Assembly: GCF_030159595.1 (NCBI RefSeq)
Contig: NZ_BSKJ01000012.1
Location: 103,906-167,905, forward strand
Source: Pseudomonas putida
GTDB taxonomy: Bacteria > Pseudomonadota > Gammaproteobacteria > Pseudomonadales > Pseudomonadaceae
DNA length: 64,000 nt
Reading direction: 5' to 3'
Shown here: in pieces, positions 1 to 9,778 of the stretch
How positions within the stretch are numbered: the first letter of the stretch is position 1
Layout: every line of letters begins with the position of its first letter
The notes under the pieces: generated by a model
What the model was told of the DNA's origin: nothing
The model's database searches: none
Seen by the model: only the letters and a program-made list of their open reading frames with translations
Made by a program: the position numbers and the translations under genes

Positions 1-1348
1 TGATCCCACGGCCCATGCGGTAGGCACGGTTGATGTCGCGGGTCCACACGCCGGCACCCAGGCCGAACTCGGTGTCGTTGGCAATTGCCAGGGCTTCGGC
101 TTCGTCCTTGAAGGTGGTGACGCTGACCACCGGGCCGAAGATTTCTTCCTGGAACACGCGCATCTTGTTGTTGCCCTTGAGCAGGGTCGGCTGGATGTAG
201 TAACCGGTGGCCAGCGAACCTTCCAGTTTCTCGACCTTGCCGCCGGTCAGCAGCTCGGCGCCTTCTTCCTGGGCGATCTGCAGGTACGAGAGGATCTTCT
301 CGAACTGTTGCTGCGATGCCTGGGCGCCAACCATGGTGTCGGTGTCCAGCGGGTCGCCGCGCTTGATCTGCAGCACCTTCTTCATCACCACTTCCATGAA
401 CTGCGGGTAGATCGACTCCTGTACCAGTGCCCGCGACGGGCAGGTGCACACCTCGCCCTGGTTGAAGAACGCCAGCACCATGCCTTCGGCCGCCTTCTCG
501 ATGAAGCTCGGCTCCGCTTGCATGATGTCTTCGAAGTACACGTTCGGCGACTTGCCGCCCAGCTCGACGGTGGAAGGGATGATGTTCTCGGCAGCGCACT
601 TCATGATGTGCGAGCCAACCGGAGTAGAACCGGTGAAGGCGATCTTGGCGATACGCTTGCTGGTGGCCAGGGCTTCACCGGCCTCGCGGCCAAAGCCTTG
701 CACGACGTTGAGCACGCCGGGTGGCAGCAGGTCGCCGATCACTTCCAGCAGCACGGTAATACCCAGTGGCGTCTGCTCGGCAGGCTTGAGCACCACGCAG
801 TTACCGGCGGCCAGCGCTGGCGCCAGCTTCCAGGCAGCCATCAGGATCGGGAAGTTCCACGGGATGATCTGCCCGACCACGCCCAGCGGTTCGTGGATGT
901 GGTAGGCCACAGTGCCTTCGTTGATTTCGGCGGCGCCGCCTTCCTGGGCGCGGATGCAGCCAGCAAAGTAGCGGAAGTGGTCAACCGCCAGCGGAATGTC
1001 GGCGTTGAGAGTTTCGCGGACCGGCTTGCCGTTGTCCCAGGTTTCGGTAATGGCCAGCAGTTCAAGGTTCTGCTCGATGCGGTCGGCGATCTTCAGCAGC
1101 ACATTGGAGCGGTCCTGCACCGAGGTGCGGCCCCAGGCGTCGGCAGCGGCGTGGGCGGCGTCGAGCGCTTTATCAATGTCTTCGGCAGTGGAGCGGGGGA
1201 ATTCGGCGATCAGTTTGCCATTCACCGGGGACGTGTTCTCGAAGTACTGCCCCTTGACCGGAGCTACGAACTCGCCACCGATGTAGTTGCCGTAGCGGCT
1301 CTTGAAGGAAACCTTCGCGCCCTCGGTACCGGGATGTGCGTAACGCAT
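1..1348 (-). CDS. aldB: NAD-dependent aldehyde dehydrogenase (acetaldehyde-type), 3' end cut by window
   Basis: Cytoplasmic enzyme oxidising short aldehydes, probably acetaldehyde, to the acid with NAD+. The window holds 449 codons; family members of this type are about 506 residues, so roughly 55 C-terminal residues lie beyond the left edge. Visible family motifs are IPWNFP, the ELGGKSP glutamate region and the catalytic cysteine region NQGEVCTC. The start at 1348 is preceded by AGGAGA at good spacing. A sigma-54 promoter lies 48-63 bases upstream, and a sigma-54 activator gene diverges from it. Aldehyde dehydrogenases of this class (ExaC/AldB/AcoD) remove acetaldehyde from ethanol or acetoin breakdown, which fits the aco operon 8 kb away. 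The exact substrate is inferred. Confidence 0.9.
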   Translation of the reverse strand, partial: MRYAHPGTEGAKVSFKSRYGNYIGGEFVAPVKGQYFENTSPVNGKLIAEFPRSTAEDIDKALDAAHAAADAWGRTSVQDRSNVLLKIADRIEQNLELLAITETWDNGKPVRETLNADIPLAVDHFRYFAGCIRAQEGGAAEINEGTVAYHIHEPLGVVGQIIPWNFPILMAAWKLAPALAAGNCVVLKPAEQTPLGITVLLEVIGDLLPPGVLNVVQGFGREAGEALATSKRIAKIAFTGSTPVGSHIMKCAAENIIPSTVELGGKSPNVYFEDIMQAEPSFIEKAAEGMVLAFFNQGEVCTCPSRALVQESIYPQFMEVVMKKVLQIKRGDPLDTDTMVGAQASQQQFEKILSYLQIAQEEGAELLTGGKVEKLEGSLATGYYIQPTLLKGNNKMRVFQEEIFGPVVSVTTFKDEAEALAIANDTEFGLGAGVWTRDINRAYRMGRGI

Positions 1349-1395
1349 GGTGTGTCTCCTGGCTGTTATGGTTGTTGAGGAGTTGAGAAGCGTAG

Positions 1396-1411
1396 AGCAA
1401 AGGTTGGGCCA
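1396..1411 (-). promoter_or_regulatory. sigma-54 promoter of the aldehyde dehydrogenase gene
   Basis: Read on the minus strand, TGGCCC-N5-TTGCT matches the sigma-54 -24/-12 consensus TGGCAC-N5-TTGCW with one mismatch, and has the required GG-N10-GC spacing. It ends 47 bases before the dehydrogenase start. The divergent gene at 1605 encodes a sigma-54 activator, which is its expected regulator. Confidence 0.8.
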
Positions 1412-1459
1412 GCGTTTTGCACGCCAGGTAAATCAATGACTTGGATCAGTTGTTCAAGT

Positions 1460-1530
1460 GCTGTAAACAGCCGCTGTACCAGCCCCGGTACGCGCGGGGG
1501 TGACACTTTGTGCCATTTGCGACACGTCAC
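1460..1530. promoter_or_regulatory. candidate upstream activator sites
   Basis: There are two dyads between the sigma-54 promoter and the activator gene. One is GCTGT-AA-ACAGC at 1460-1471. The other spans 1500-1530 with outer arms GTGAC/GTCAC and a degenerate inner dyad, TGTGCC/GCGACA. They lie about 50 and 100 bases upstream of the -24 box, where sigma-54 enhancer sites are normally found. Which one is bound is not known. A GTG at 1500 that would extend the activator gene lies inside this region, another reason to prefer the start at 1605. Confidence 0.45.
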
Positions 1531-1604
1531 AGGAGGGTGCATTGCAAAGCCTTCCCGGGTGGAGGATGCTGGCGGGACTCTCTATCTGCGGAGAACTACA
1601 ACAA

Positions 1605-3578
<1,974 letters not shown>

Positions 3579-3644
3579 GCGAAACAGCGGGTGCGATTTG
3601 TCGCGCCCTGGGCTACCCTGCCTCGATGTTTTGCGAGGTCGACC

Positions 3645-4994
3645 ATGCATATTCACATTCTCGGTATTTGCGGCACTTTCATGGGCTCGCTGGCGGTGCT
3701 GGCCAAGGAACTTGGCCATCGCGTCACCGGCTCGGACGCCAACGTCTATCCCCCGATGAGCACCCAGCTCGAAGCCCAGGGCATCGAATTGACCCAAGGC
3801 TATGACCCGGCCCAGCTGGACCCGGCGCCGGACCTGGTGGTCATCGGCAATGCCATGTCGCGTGGCAACCCGGCGGTAGAGTACGTGCTGAACAAGGGCC
3901 TGCCCTATGTTTCCGGCCCGCAGTGGCTGGCTGACCATGTCTTGCAAGGCCGTTGGGTTCTGGCCGTTGCCGGTACCCATGGCAAGACCACCACCAGCAG
4001 CATGCTGGCCTGGGTGCTGGAACATGCCGGCATGAGCCCGGGCTTCCTGATTGGTGGTGTGCCGCAGAACTTCTCGGTGTCGGCGCGCTTGGGCAACACG
4101 CCTTTCTTCGTGGTTGAAGCCGACGAGTACGACAGCGCCTTCTTCGACAAACGCTCGAAGTTCGTGCATTACCACCCACGCACCGCGATCCTCAACAACC
4201 TTGAGTTCGATCATGCGGACATCTTCCCGGACCTGGCCTCCATCGAGCGGCAGTTCCACCATCTGGTACGCACCATCCCGAGCGAAGGCCTGGTGATTCA
4301 CCCGACTACCGAACACGCGTTGGAGCGGGTAATTGGCATGGGCTGCTGGACCCCGGTGCAGACGACCGGCGAAGGCGGCCAGTGGCAGGCGCGCCTGCTC
4401 AGCCCCGATGGCTCGCGCTTCGAAGTGTTGTTCGAAGGCGAAGCGCAGGGCGTGGTGGACTGGGCGCTGACCGGCCAGCATAACGTCGCCAACGCACTGG
4501 CTACCCTGGCCGCCGCCCGCCATGTAGGCGTGGTGCCAGCCATGGGTATCGAAGGCCTCAGCGCCTTCAAGAGCGTCAAGCGGCGCATGGAGAAAGTCGC
4601 TGAAGTGCAGGGCGTCACCATCTACGATGACTTCGCCCACCACCCGACGGCCATCGCCACCACCCTCGACGGCCTGCGCAAGCGCGTTGGCGAGGCCCCG
4701 GTGATCGCGGTGATCGAGCCGCGTTCAAACTCGATGAAACTGGGTGCCCACCGTGATGGCCTGCCGGAAAGCGTCAACGACGCCGACCAGGTGATCTGGT
4801 ACGCCCCGGCCAACCTTGGCTGGGACTTGGCCGGCACCGCCGCTCAATGCAAAGTGCCGAGCGTGGTGGCCGACAGCCTCGACGCGATTATTGAGCGGGT
4901 CAAAGGCCAGGCCCGTCCGGGCACTCATGTGGTGATCATGAGCAACGGCGGCTTTGGTGGCCTGCACGGCAAGCTGGCCGAGGCCCTGAAGTGA
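3645..4994 (+). CDS. mpl: UDP-N-acetylmuramate:L-Ala-gamma-D-Glu-meso-Dap ligase
   Basis: Mpl attaches the recycled murein tripeptide to UDP-MurNAc in the cytoplasm, feeding peptidoglycan recycling. It has 449 residues, the usual Mur-ligase length. Visible motifs are the N-terminal dinucleotide-type segment HILGICGTFMGSLAVLAKEL, the ATP-binding GTHGKTTTSSML near residue 110, the central VVEADEYDSAF and NNLEFDHADIF typical of Mpl, and YDDFAHHPTA in the C-terminal domain. The ATG at 3645 starts the conserved MHIHILGICGT. Upstream in-frame codons to 3591 have no similarity and were not used. The stop overlaps the ubiX start by four bases (GTGA), so the two are translationally coupled. Confidence 0.97.
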   Translation: MHIHILGICGTFMGSLAVLAKELGHRVTGSDANVYPPMSTQLEAQGIELTQGYDPAQLDPAPDLVVIGNAMSRGNPAVEYVLNKGLPYVSGPQWLADHVLQGRWVLAVAGTHGKTTTSSMLAWVLEHAGMSPGFLIGGVPQNFSVSARLGNTPFFVVEADEYDSAFFDKRSKFVHYHPRTAILNNLEFDHADIFPDLASIERQFHHLVRTIPSEGLVIHPTTEHALERVIGMGCWTPVQTTGEGGQWQARLLSPDGSRFEVLFEGEAQGVVDWALTGQHNVANALATLAAARHVGVVPAMGIEGLSAFKSVKRRMEKVAEVQGVTIYDDFAHHPTAIATTLDGLRKRVGEAPVIAVIEPRSNSMKLGAHRDGLPESVNDADQVIWYAPANLGWDLAGTAAQCKVPSVVADSLDAIIERVKGQARPGTHVVIMSNGGFGGLHGKLAEALK

Positions 4995-5620
4995 GCGGGC
5001 CGGAACGCATCACCCTGGCCATGACGGGCGCCTCGGGCGCCCAGTATGGCCTGCGCCTGCTCGATTGCCTGGTGCGCGAAGACCGTGAGGTGCACTTCCT
5101 GATCTCCAAGGCCGCACAATTGGTGATGGCCACCGAGACCGATGTGCTGCTGCCGGCCAAGCCCCAGGCGATGCAGGCCTTTCTCACCGAATACACCGGC
5201 GCCGCCGACGGGCAGATCCGCGTGTATGGCAAGGAAGACTGGATGTCGCCGGTCGCCTCGGGTTCAGGCGCTCCGGCAGCGATGGTGGTGGTGCCCTGTT
5301 CCACCGGCACCTTGTCGGCGATTGCCACGGGGGCCTGCAACAACCTGATCGAGCGCGCGGCAGACGTTACCCTCAAGGAGCGTCGTCAGCTGATCCTGGT
5401 GCCACGTGAGGCGCCGTTCTCCACCATTCATCTGGAGAACATGCTCAAACTGTCGCAAATGGGCGCGGTTATCCTGCCGGCGGCACCGGGTTTCTATCAC
5501 CAGCCGCAGACTATCGACGACCTCGTCGATTTTGTCGTGGCGCGCATTCTCAACCTGCTGAATATTCCCCAGGACATGTTGCCGCGTTGGGGCGAGCACC
5601 ATTATGGGGTGGATGATTGA
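4991..5620 (+). CDS. ubiX: flavin prenyltransferase UbiX
   Basis: UbiX makes the prenylated FMN cofactor needed by the UbiD decarboxylase in ubiquinone synthesis. It has 209 residues, normal for the family. Visible are the N-terminal flavin-binding TLAMTGASGAQYGLRLLDCL, the PCSTGTLSAIATGACNNLIERAADV segment (read as family-conserved blocks) and the C-terminal PAAPGFYHQPQTIDDLVDFVV. It starts at a GTG overlapping the mpl stop, and its own stop overlaps the TTG of the next gene, so three genes are tightly coupled. Confidence 0.96.
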   Translation: MSGPERITLAMTGASGAQYGLRLLDCLVREDREVHFLISKAAQLVMATETDVLLPAKPQAMQAFLTEYTGAADGQIRVYGKEDWMSPVASGSGAPAAMVVVPCSTGTLSAIATGACNNLIERAADVTLKERRQLILVPREAPFSTIHLENMLKLSQMGAVILPAAPGFYHQPQTIDDLVDFVVARILNLLNIPQDMLPRWGEHHYGVDD

Positions 5621-5904
5621 AGCGAGCGCTGGTGGGGTTGCTGGCGCTGGTGATGCTGGGGGGCTGTGCCACGGTGCGCACGCTGGATGCTGCCAAGCCC
5701 GGGGCACCGGTGGTGTATGCCGGTACCCGGCTGGACTTGTATGTGATCAATGGCGGGTGTTGCCCGCGGGACCATTACGGCGCTGATGCGCCAGCCTATC
5801 CAGGCTTGGACCTGCCGGGTAGCATGCTGCTGGATACCCTGTTGCTGCCGTTGTCATTGCTGACTGCGGCTGGAGTAGGCTTCCAGGCAACCGGCGGCTT
5901 GTGA
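5617..5904 (+). CDS. small YceK/YidQ-family outer-membrane lipoprotein
   Basis: Lipoprotein of 95 residues starting at a TTG that overlaps the ubiX stop (ATTGA). The N-terminus KRALVGLLALVMLGGC is a clear lipoprotein signal; Cys17 would be lipidated and no aspartate follows it, which favours outer-membrane sorting. The rest has a double cysteine (NGGCCPRDHY) and a hydrophobic C-terminal stretch (MLLDTLLLPLSLLTAAGVGF). This pattern resembles the YceK/YidQ (DUF1375) family, whose function is unknown to me. The TTG start is supported by the signal peptide beginning immediately after it. Confidence 0.8.
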   Translation: MKRALVGLLALVMLGGCATVRTLDAAKPGAPVVYAGTRLDLYVINGGCCPRDHYGADAPAYPGLDLPGSMLLDTLLLPLSLLTAAGVGFQATGGL

Positions 5905-5911
5905 TGGCCCT

Positions 5912-5992
5912 ATCGCCGGCAAGCCAGCTCCCACAGGATACGTACTGCCCTCAAGCCTAGTGCAGTCCTGTGGGAGCGGGTTTACCCGCGAA
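5912..5992. repeat. REP pair between convergent genes
   Basis: One REP unit occupies 5912-5935 and a diverged inverted unit (TGTGGGAGCGGGTTTACCCG) starts at 5969. They fill the gap between the convergent lipoprotein and oxidoreductase genes and may act as a bidirectional transcription stop. Confidence 0.85.
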
Positions 5993-6012
5993 GAGGCCAT
6001 CACAGGTAACGC

Positions 6013-6657
6013 CTATTTTTTGCCCAGCCTGCGCAACTCATCCGACTCCACAACCCGCACTCCGTCCTCTTCCTCCAGCGCCAGCCGCCACAACGCCCGG
6101 GCCAAGGTACAAGCCTCAATCCCCCGGTACTTGCCGGGTATCAACCTGGAAAACGGCGAAACCAGCTGTTCCGCCAGCCGTGGCTCGACCCGCTCGCCCA
6201 GCAGCAAAGATGGCCGCACGATGGTCAACTGCGGCCAGTCCTGGGCCTTCAGCGCCTCTTCCATCTCACCTTTGACCCGGTTGTAGAAAATCGACGATTT
6301 CGGGTCGGCGCCCAGCGCACTGACCACCAGCAGATGCCGCGCGCCCATCTCCCGGGCACGCTTGCTGAACGCCACCACCATGTCCAGGTCCACTGCGCGG
6401 AAGGCCGATTCGGAGCCGGCCTGCTTCAGCGTGGTGCCCAGGCAGCAGTAGGCGATGTCGACCCGCCCGGCCAACTGAGGAAGGAACACCGCCGGGTCGC
6501 CTACCGGGTTTTCCAGGTGAGGGTGCTCGGCCAGCGGCCGGCGGGTAGGCGCCAGGACGCGGGTGATGGTGGGCTCGTTGAGCAGGCGGTCCAGCAGATG
6601 CTCACCGGTCAGGCCGGTGGCACCGGCAAGCAGGACATGCTGAGGCGTCAAATACAT
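6013..6657 (-). CDS. NAD(P)-binding oxidoreductase of the atypical SDR (TIP30-like) type
   Basis: Protein of 214 residues with an N-terminal Rossmann motif, LLAGATGLTGEHLLDRLL (residues about 9-26). A YCCLGTTLKQAGSESAFRAV segment and a VVSALGADPKSSIFYNRVKG segment follow; the latter holds the Y-x-x-x-K pair (YNRVK) expected at an SDR active site. This pattern is typical of small atypical SDR proteins related to HTATIP2/TIP30 and NAD(P)H-binding DUF families. The physiological substrate is unknown. It starts 27 bases after the MORN-peptidase stop on the same strand, so the two probably share a transcript. A REP pair lies downstream. Confidence 0.8.
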   Translation of the reverse strand: MYLTPQHVLLAGATGLTGEHLLDRLLNEPTITRVLAPTRRPLAEHPHLENPVGDPAVFLPQLAGRVDIAYCCLGTTLKQAGSESAFRAVDLDMVVAFSKRAREMGARHLLVVSALGADPKSSIFYNRVKGEMEEALKAQDWPQLTIVRPSLLLGERVEPRLAEQLVSPFSRLIPGKYRGIEACTLARALWRLALEEEDGVRVVESDELRRLGKK

Positions 6658-6684
6658 GATGTCTCTCCCTTGTTACACACAAGT

Positions 6685-8418
6685 TTAGTGGCTGACAGGT
6701 TTTTTTGCCTGTTCCCCCACGTTGGCCTGTGTGGCATTTCGCAACGCTTCTTCGGCCTGTTGCCGGCGCAACTGCTGCCAGTGCTCGAGCACGGCGGGTG
6801 GTGCCCACAGCTGCGGCTCGGAGGCCTCGAAGCCTTCCCTTTGTTCTCTTTCGGCAACGCTGGTACGTGCCAGTTCAAATGCTTGTTTGAGGTCGTCGGT
6901 CTGGTTCAGCGCTTCGGCGAACAGGGCATCGCCAAAGTAGGTGAAATCAGCTTCTTCCGAGCAACCGAACGACACGCGGTCGGCCCGGGCGGCAGTCATG
7001 ATCAGCGTGCGCTCATCCTTGAGCGGTGCGATGTAGCCCCCTGAATAGCAGGCCGAGATGACGATTACCTTGTCTCGATCCTTGAGCGGCGCCAGGGCAG
7101 TGGCCAGTTCGTCGGCGGAAAGGTCTGCCAGTTGCAGGCGGGGTTGGTCGAGCACCAGCTGGTGGTCGTGGCTGCCATGGCTGGTGAGGTAGATGAACAC
7201 CAGATCTTCGGGACCGCTGCGTTCTGCCAGGGTGCGGGCGGCACGGGTGAGGTTCTCACGGGTAGCCATGGGGCGGCTGGTCATGTGGTCACGGTGGTTG
7301 ACCAAGGTCACCTGGCCACGGGCGCCAAAACGTACCTTGAGCATGTTGCTGACATAGTCGGCTTCGCGCAGGAATACGCTTTGCTGGCCATCGCCGGCCA
7401 CCACCAAACTGTACAACTGGATTGGCGGTGCTGAGCGCGGTACGCGGGCCAGCGCCTCGTCCAGCAGACGGCCCTGGTTGAGCAAGGCCAGGTCCAGCGG
7501 ATCGGGCAGCAACTGGCCTTTCTGGTCGCGTACACGCACGCCATTGGCCCATACGCCGCTTTCGACCTTGCCGCTGGCCAGGATCAATCGTCCATGGCCG
7601 TGGTAGGCATCATTCAGGAAGCCGCCGATGTACTTGCTGCCGTCGGCCAGTTGCAGGCTACCTTGGCCCGACAGGCGCCAGTCGACGAACTCGCCCTTGT
7701 AGTGGCTGCCGTCGCTGCCCAGCAATTCGCCTTCGCCGATCAGTGAGCCATCCTTGAATTCGCCAATCCACACATCGCCATCGGCGTTTTCGTAGCGGCC
7801 GCGACCTTCCAGGCGGTTGTCCTTGAACTCACCGATGTACTGCTCACCGTCGGCGCTGTCGTAGGTACCGCTGCCCTGCAGCTGGCCGTTGATGAAATGA
7901 CCGCTGAACTGGTTGCCACTGGCATCGCTGCGCACCCCGGCGCCATTGGGCTTGCCCTTGGCGAACAGGCCTTGGTAGCGGCTGCCGTCGGCCAGCTCCA
8001 GTTCGCCAGCACCTTCGTAAAGGTCGTCCTTGAACTGGCCACGGTAGGTCTGGTCGGCTTGCTTGAGGGTGCCTTCGCCATCGCGGCGGCCGTGTTTGAA
8101 GGTACCGGCATAGTGGCTGCCCGGGGTGGTCAGGTCGCCCAGCCCCTGGAACAGCCCCTCGGTGAACTGGCCACGGTACACCTCGCCGTTCTGGCCATGC
8201 CACTCGCCCTGGCCGTGCCATTGGCCGTCCTTGAAGCCGCCGGCGTACCAGCTGCCGTTGGGGTAGTCGATACGGCCCTCGCCCTGCAGCAGGCCGTCGA
8301 CCACCTGGCCCCGATAGCGCCCGCCGTCGGGCAGGCGAGCGTCTGGTGGAAGCAGCGATTCGCCATCGCCACAGGCGGCGAGCAGCAGGACCAGGGTGAT
8401 AGGGAGCAGTGGACGCAT
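6685..8418 (-). CDS. MORN-repeat lipoprotein with C-terminal C13 (legumain/caspase-like) peptidase domain
   Basis: Protein of 577 residues. The start at 8418 gives a lipoprotein signal, MRPLLPITLVLLLAAC; the longer start 22 codons upstream would bury it. After the lipid cysteine come 11-12 tandem 23-residue MORN units, with the pattern G-x-x-Y-x-G-x-F-x-(D/N)-G-x-x-x-G-x-G. Then comes a domain of about 230 residues with a histidine motif (YLTSHGSHD) and a cysteine motif (ISACYSGGY), the dyad of peptidase family C13/clan CD. Both catalytic residues look intact. MORN repeats often bind membranes or proteins; the peptidase target is unknown. It lies upstream of the oxidoreductase on the same strand, with REP DNA ahead of its start. 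Confidence 0.85.
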   Translation of the reverse strand: MRPLLPITLVLLLAACGDGESLLPPDARLPDGGRYRGQVVDGLLQGEGRIDYPNGSWYAGGFKDGQWHGQGEWHGQNGEVYRGQFTEGLFQGLGDLTTPGSHYAGTFKHGRRDGEGTLKQADQTYRGQFKDDLYEGAGELELADGSRYQGLFAKGKPNGAGVRSDASGNQFSGHFINGQLQGSGTYDSADGEQYIGEFKDNRLEGRGRYENADGDVWIGEFKDGSLIGEGELLGSDGSHYKGEFVDWRLSGQGSLQLADGSKYIGGFLNDAYHGHGRLILASGKVESGVWANGVRVRDQKGQLLPDPLDLALLNQGRLLDEALARVPRSAPPIQLYSLVVAGDGQQSVFLREADYVSNMLKVRFGARGQVTLVNHRDHMTSRPMATRENLTRAARTLAERSGPEDLVFIYLTSHGSHDHQLVLDQPRLQLADLSADELATALAPLKDRDKVIVISACYSGGYIAPLKDERTLIMTAARADRVSFGCSEEADFTYFGDALFAEALNQTDDLKQAFELARTSVAEREQREGFEASEPQLWAPPAVLEHWQQLRRQQAEEALRNATQANVGEQAKKPVSH

Positions 8419-8517
8419 GGCGAGGACCGGGCAATAGGTCTGCCGAGTATGACGCAGAATGGGATCCTGAGACAGCGAGGGCAAGGCTTGTACGGCGCCT
8501 GATGCTCACGCGGCACC

Positions 8518-8649
8518 TGTGGGAGCGGGCTTGCCCGCGAACACCGGCGAAGCCGGTGCCATCCAGCGCGGCGTATTCTTCGCGGGCAAGCCCGCTCCCA
8601 CAGGATTCTTCGCTGCCCCGGGGCCTTGTGCAGTACCTGTGGGAGCAAG
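8518..8649. repeat. REP cluster (two inverted units plus a half unit)
   Basis: TGTGGGAGCGGGCTTGCCCG starts at 8518, its inverted copy ends at 8602, and a partial TGTGGGAGCAAG follows at 8638. The cluster fills the space between the butanediol dehydrogenase stop and the MORN-protein start. Confidence 0.85.
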
Positions 8650-8661
8650 ATGTTGCAGCAG

Positions 8662-9750
8662 TCAGCGCACGCCCGGCGAAACGATGATCTTCACGTTCTC
8701 CTCTTTGTTGTTCACCAGCTCCTCGAAGCCCAACTCGACGATCTGCTCCAGCCCGATCCGCCCGGTCACCAGCGGGCGAATATCCAGCCGACCATCCGCA
8801 ATGAAGGCAATCACATCGGCAAACTCGCCGTTGTACGCCAATGCCCCAAGCACCTGCTTCTCGGTGGATACCAGTTCGAAGAAGTTGAACTCGCTAGGCT
8901 CTTCAAAAATACCCACCAACACGCACTTGCCCGCCTTGCGGATAGTGTCGATGGCCAGCTTGGCCGTGTGCTTGTTGCCGATGCACTCAAAACTCACATC
9001 CGCCCCCAGCCCGGCAGTCAGTGCGCGGATTTCGGCCAGCGCGTCGCACTGGCTGGGGTCCAGCACCACGCTGGCACCCACTTCTTTGGCCTTGGCTTTG
9101 CGCGCCGAGGACATTTCCAGGGCGATCACCTGCGCCGCGCCAGCCGCTTTGGCACACATGATGGTGCACAAGCCGATGGTGCCGGCGCCAACCACCACAA
9201 CGGTTTGCCCAAGCAGGCTGCCGGCCTTTTTCACCGCGTGCATACCCACCGCCAGCGGTTCGATCAGTGCCCCAGCCTCGGCAGGAAAGCCCTCAGGCAG
9301 CCGGTAAAGCAGATTGGCGGGCACGTTGACCAACTCGGCAAAGGCGCCATTGTTCATCAGGCCGGTGAAGGCCAGGCGCTCGCAGATGTTGTACAGACCG
9401 TGGGTGCAGTAGTAGCAGGTGCCGCAATGCTGGCAGGCATCCGCCGCCACCTGGTCTCCCACCGCGAAGCCTTCCACGCCTTCACCCAGCTTGGCGATCT
9501 GGCCGCAGAATTCGTGGCCGAGGATGCACTGGCCCTGAATACCGGTCAGCGGGTGTGGGGCCTCCACCGGAATGAACACAGGGCCTGCGACGTATTCATG
9601 CAAATCGGAGCCGCAGATGCCGCACCAGTCCACCTTGATCTGTACCCAGCCGGGTGCAGGATCTCCCGGCAGGGGAACCTGTTCGACGCGAATATCGTTG
9701 CGGCCATGCCAGACGGCTGCGCGCATGTGGGTGTGGCTCAGGTCATTCAT
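8662..9750 (-). CDS. adh: zinc-dependent 2,3-butanediol dehydrogenase
   Basis: Medium-chain dehydrogenase/reductase of 362 residues, predicted to interconvert 2,3-butanediol and acetoin with NAD(H). It has the catalytic zinc motif DWCGICGSDLHEY, GHEFCGQI, four structural-zinc cysteines (CQHCGTCYYCTHGLYNIC) and the Rossmann motif VVVGAGTIGLC. It is the last gene of the acoXABC operon, 28 bases after acoC, which makes butanediol/acetoin the expected substrates. AGGAGA-like RBS sequence (GGAGAAC) precedes the ATG at 9750. It is shared with acetoin operons of other pseudomonads by my recollection. Confidence 0.9.
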   Translation of the reverse strand: MNDLSHTHMRAAVWHGRNDIRVEQVPLPGDPAPGWVQIKVDWCGICGSDLHEYVAGPVFIPVEAPHPLTGIQGQCILGHEFCGQIAKLGEGVEGFAVGDQVAADACQHCGTCYYCTHGLYNICERLAFTGLMNNGAFAELVNVPANLLYRLPEGFPAEAGALIEPLAVGMHAVKKAGSLLGQTVVVVGAGTIGLCTIMCAKAAGAAQVIALEMSSARKAKAKEVGASVVLDPSQCDALAEIRALTAGLGADVSFECIGNKHTAKLAIDTIRKAGKCVLVGIFEEPSEFNFFELVSTEKQVLGALAYNGEFADVIAFIADGRLDIRPLVTGRIGLEQIVELGFEELVNNKEENVKIIVSPGVR

Positions 9751-9778
9751 AGTTGTTCTCCAGGCTCACGGAAAGGGC

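Noticed and set aside
1500..1604. GTG start at 1500 for the first sigma-54 activator
   Set aside because: The extra 35 codons overlap the candidate enhancer dyads and look non-conserved; the ATG at 1605 has a ribosome site.
8518..8649. Repeated palindromes taken at first as a CRISPR array
   Set aside because: The units are inverted pairs with no regular spacer length, and match the REP family at several other sites. No cas genes are present.
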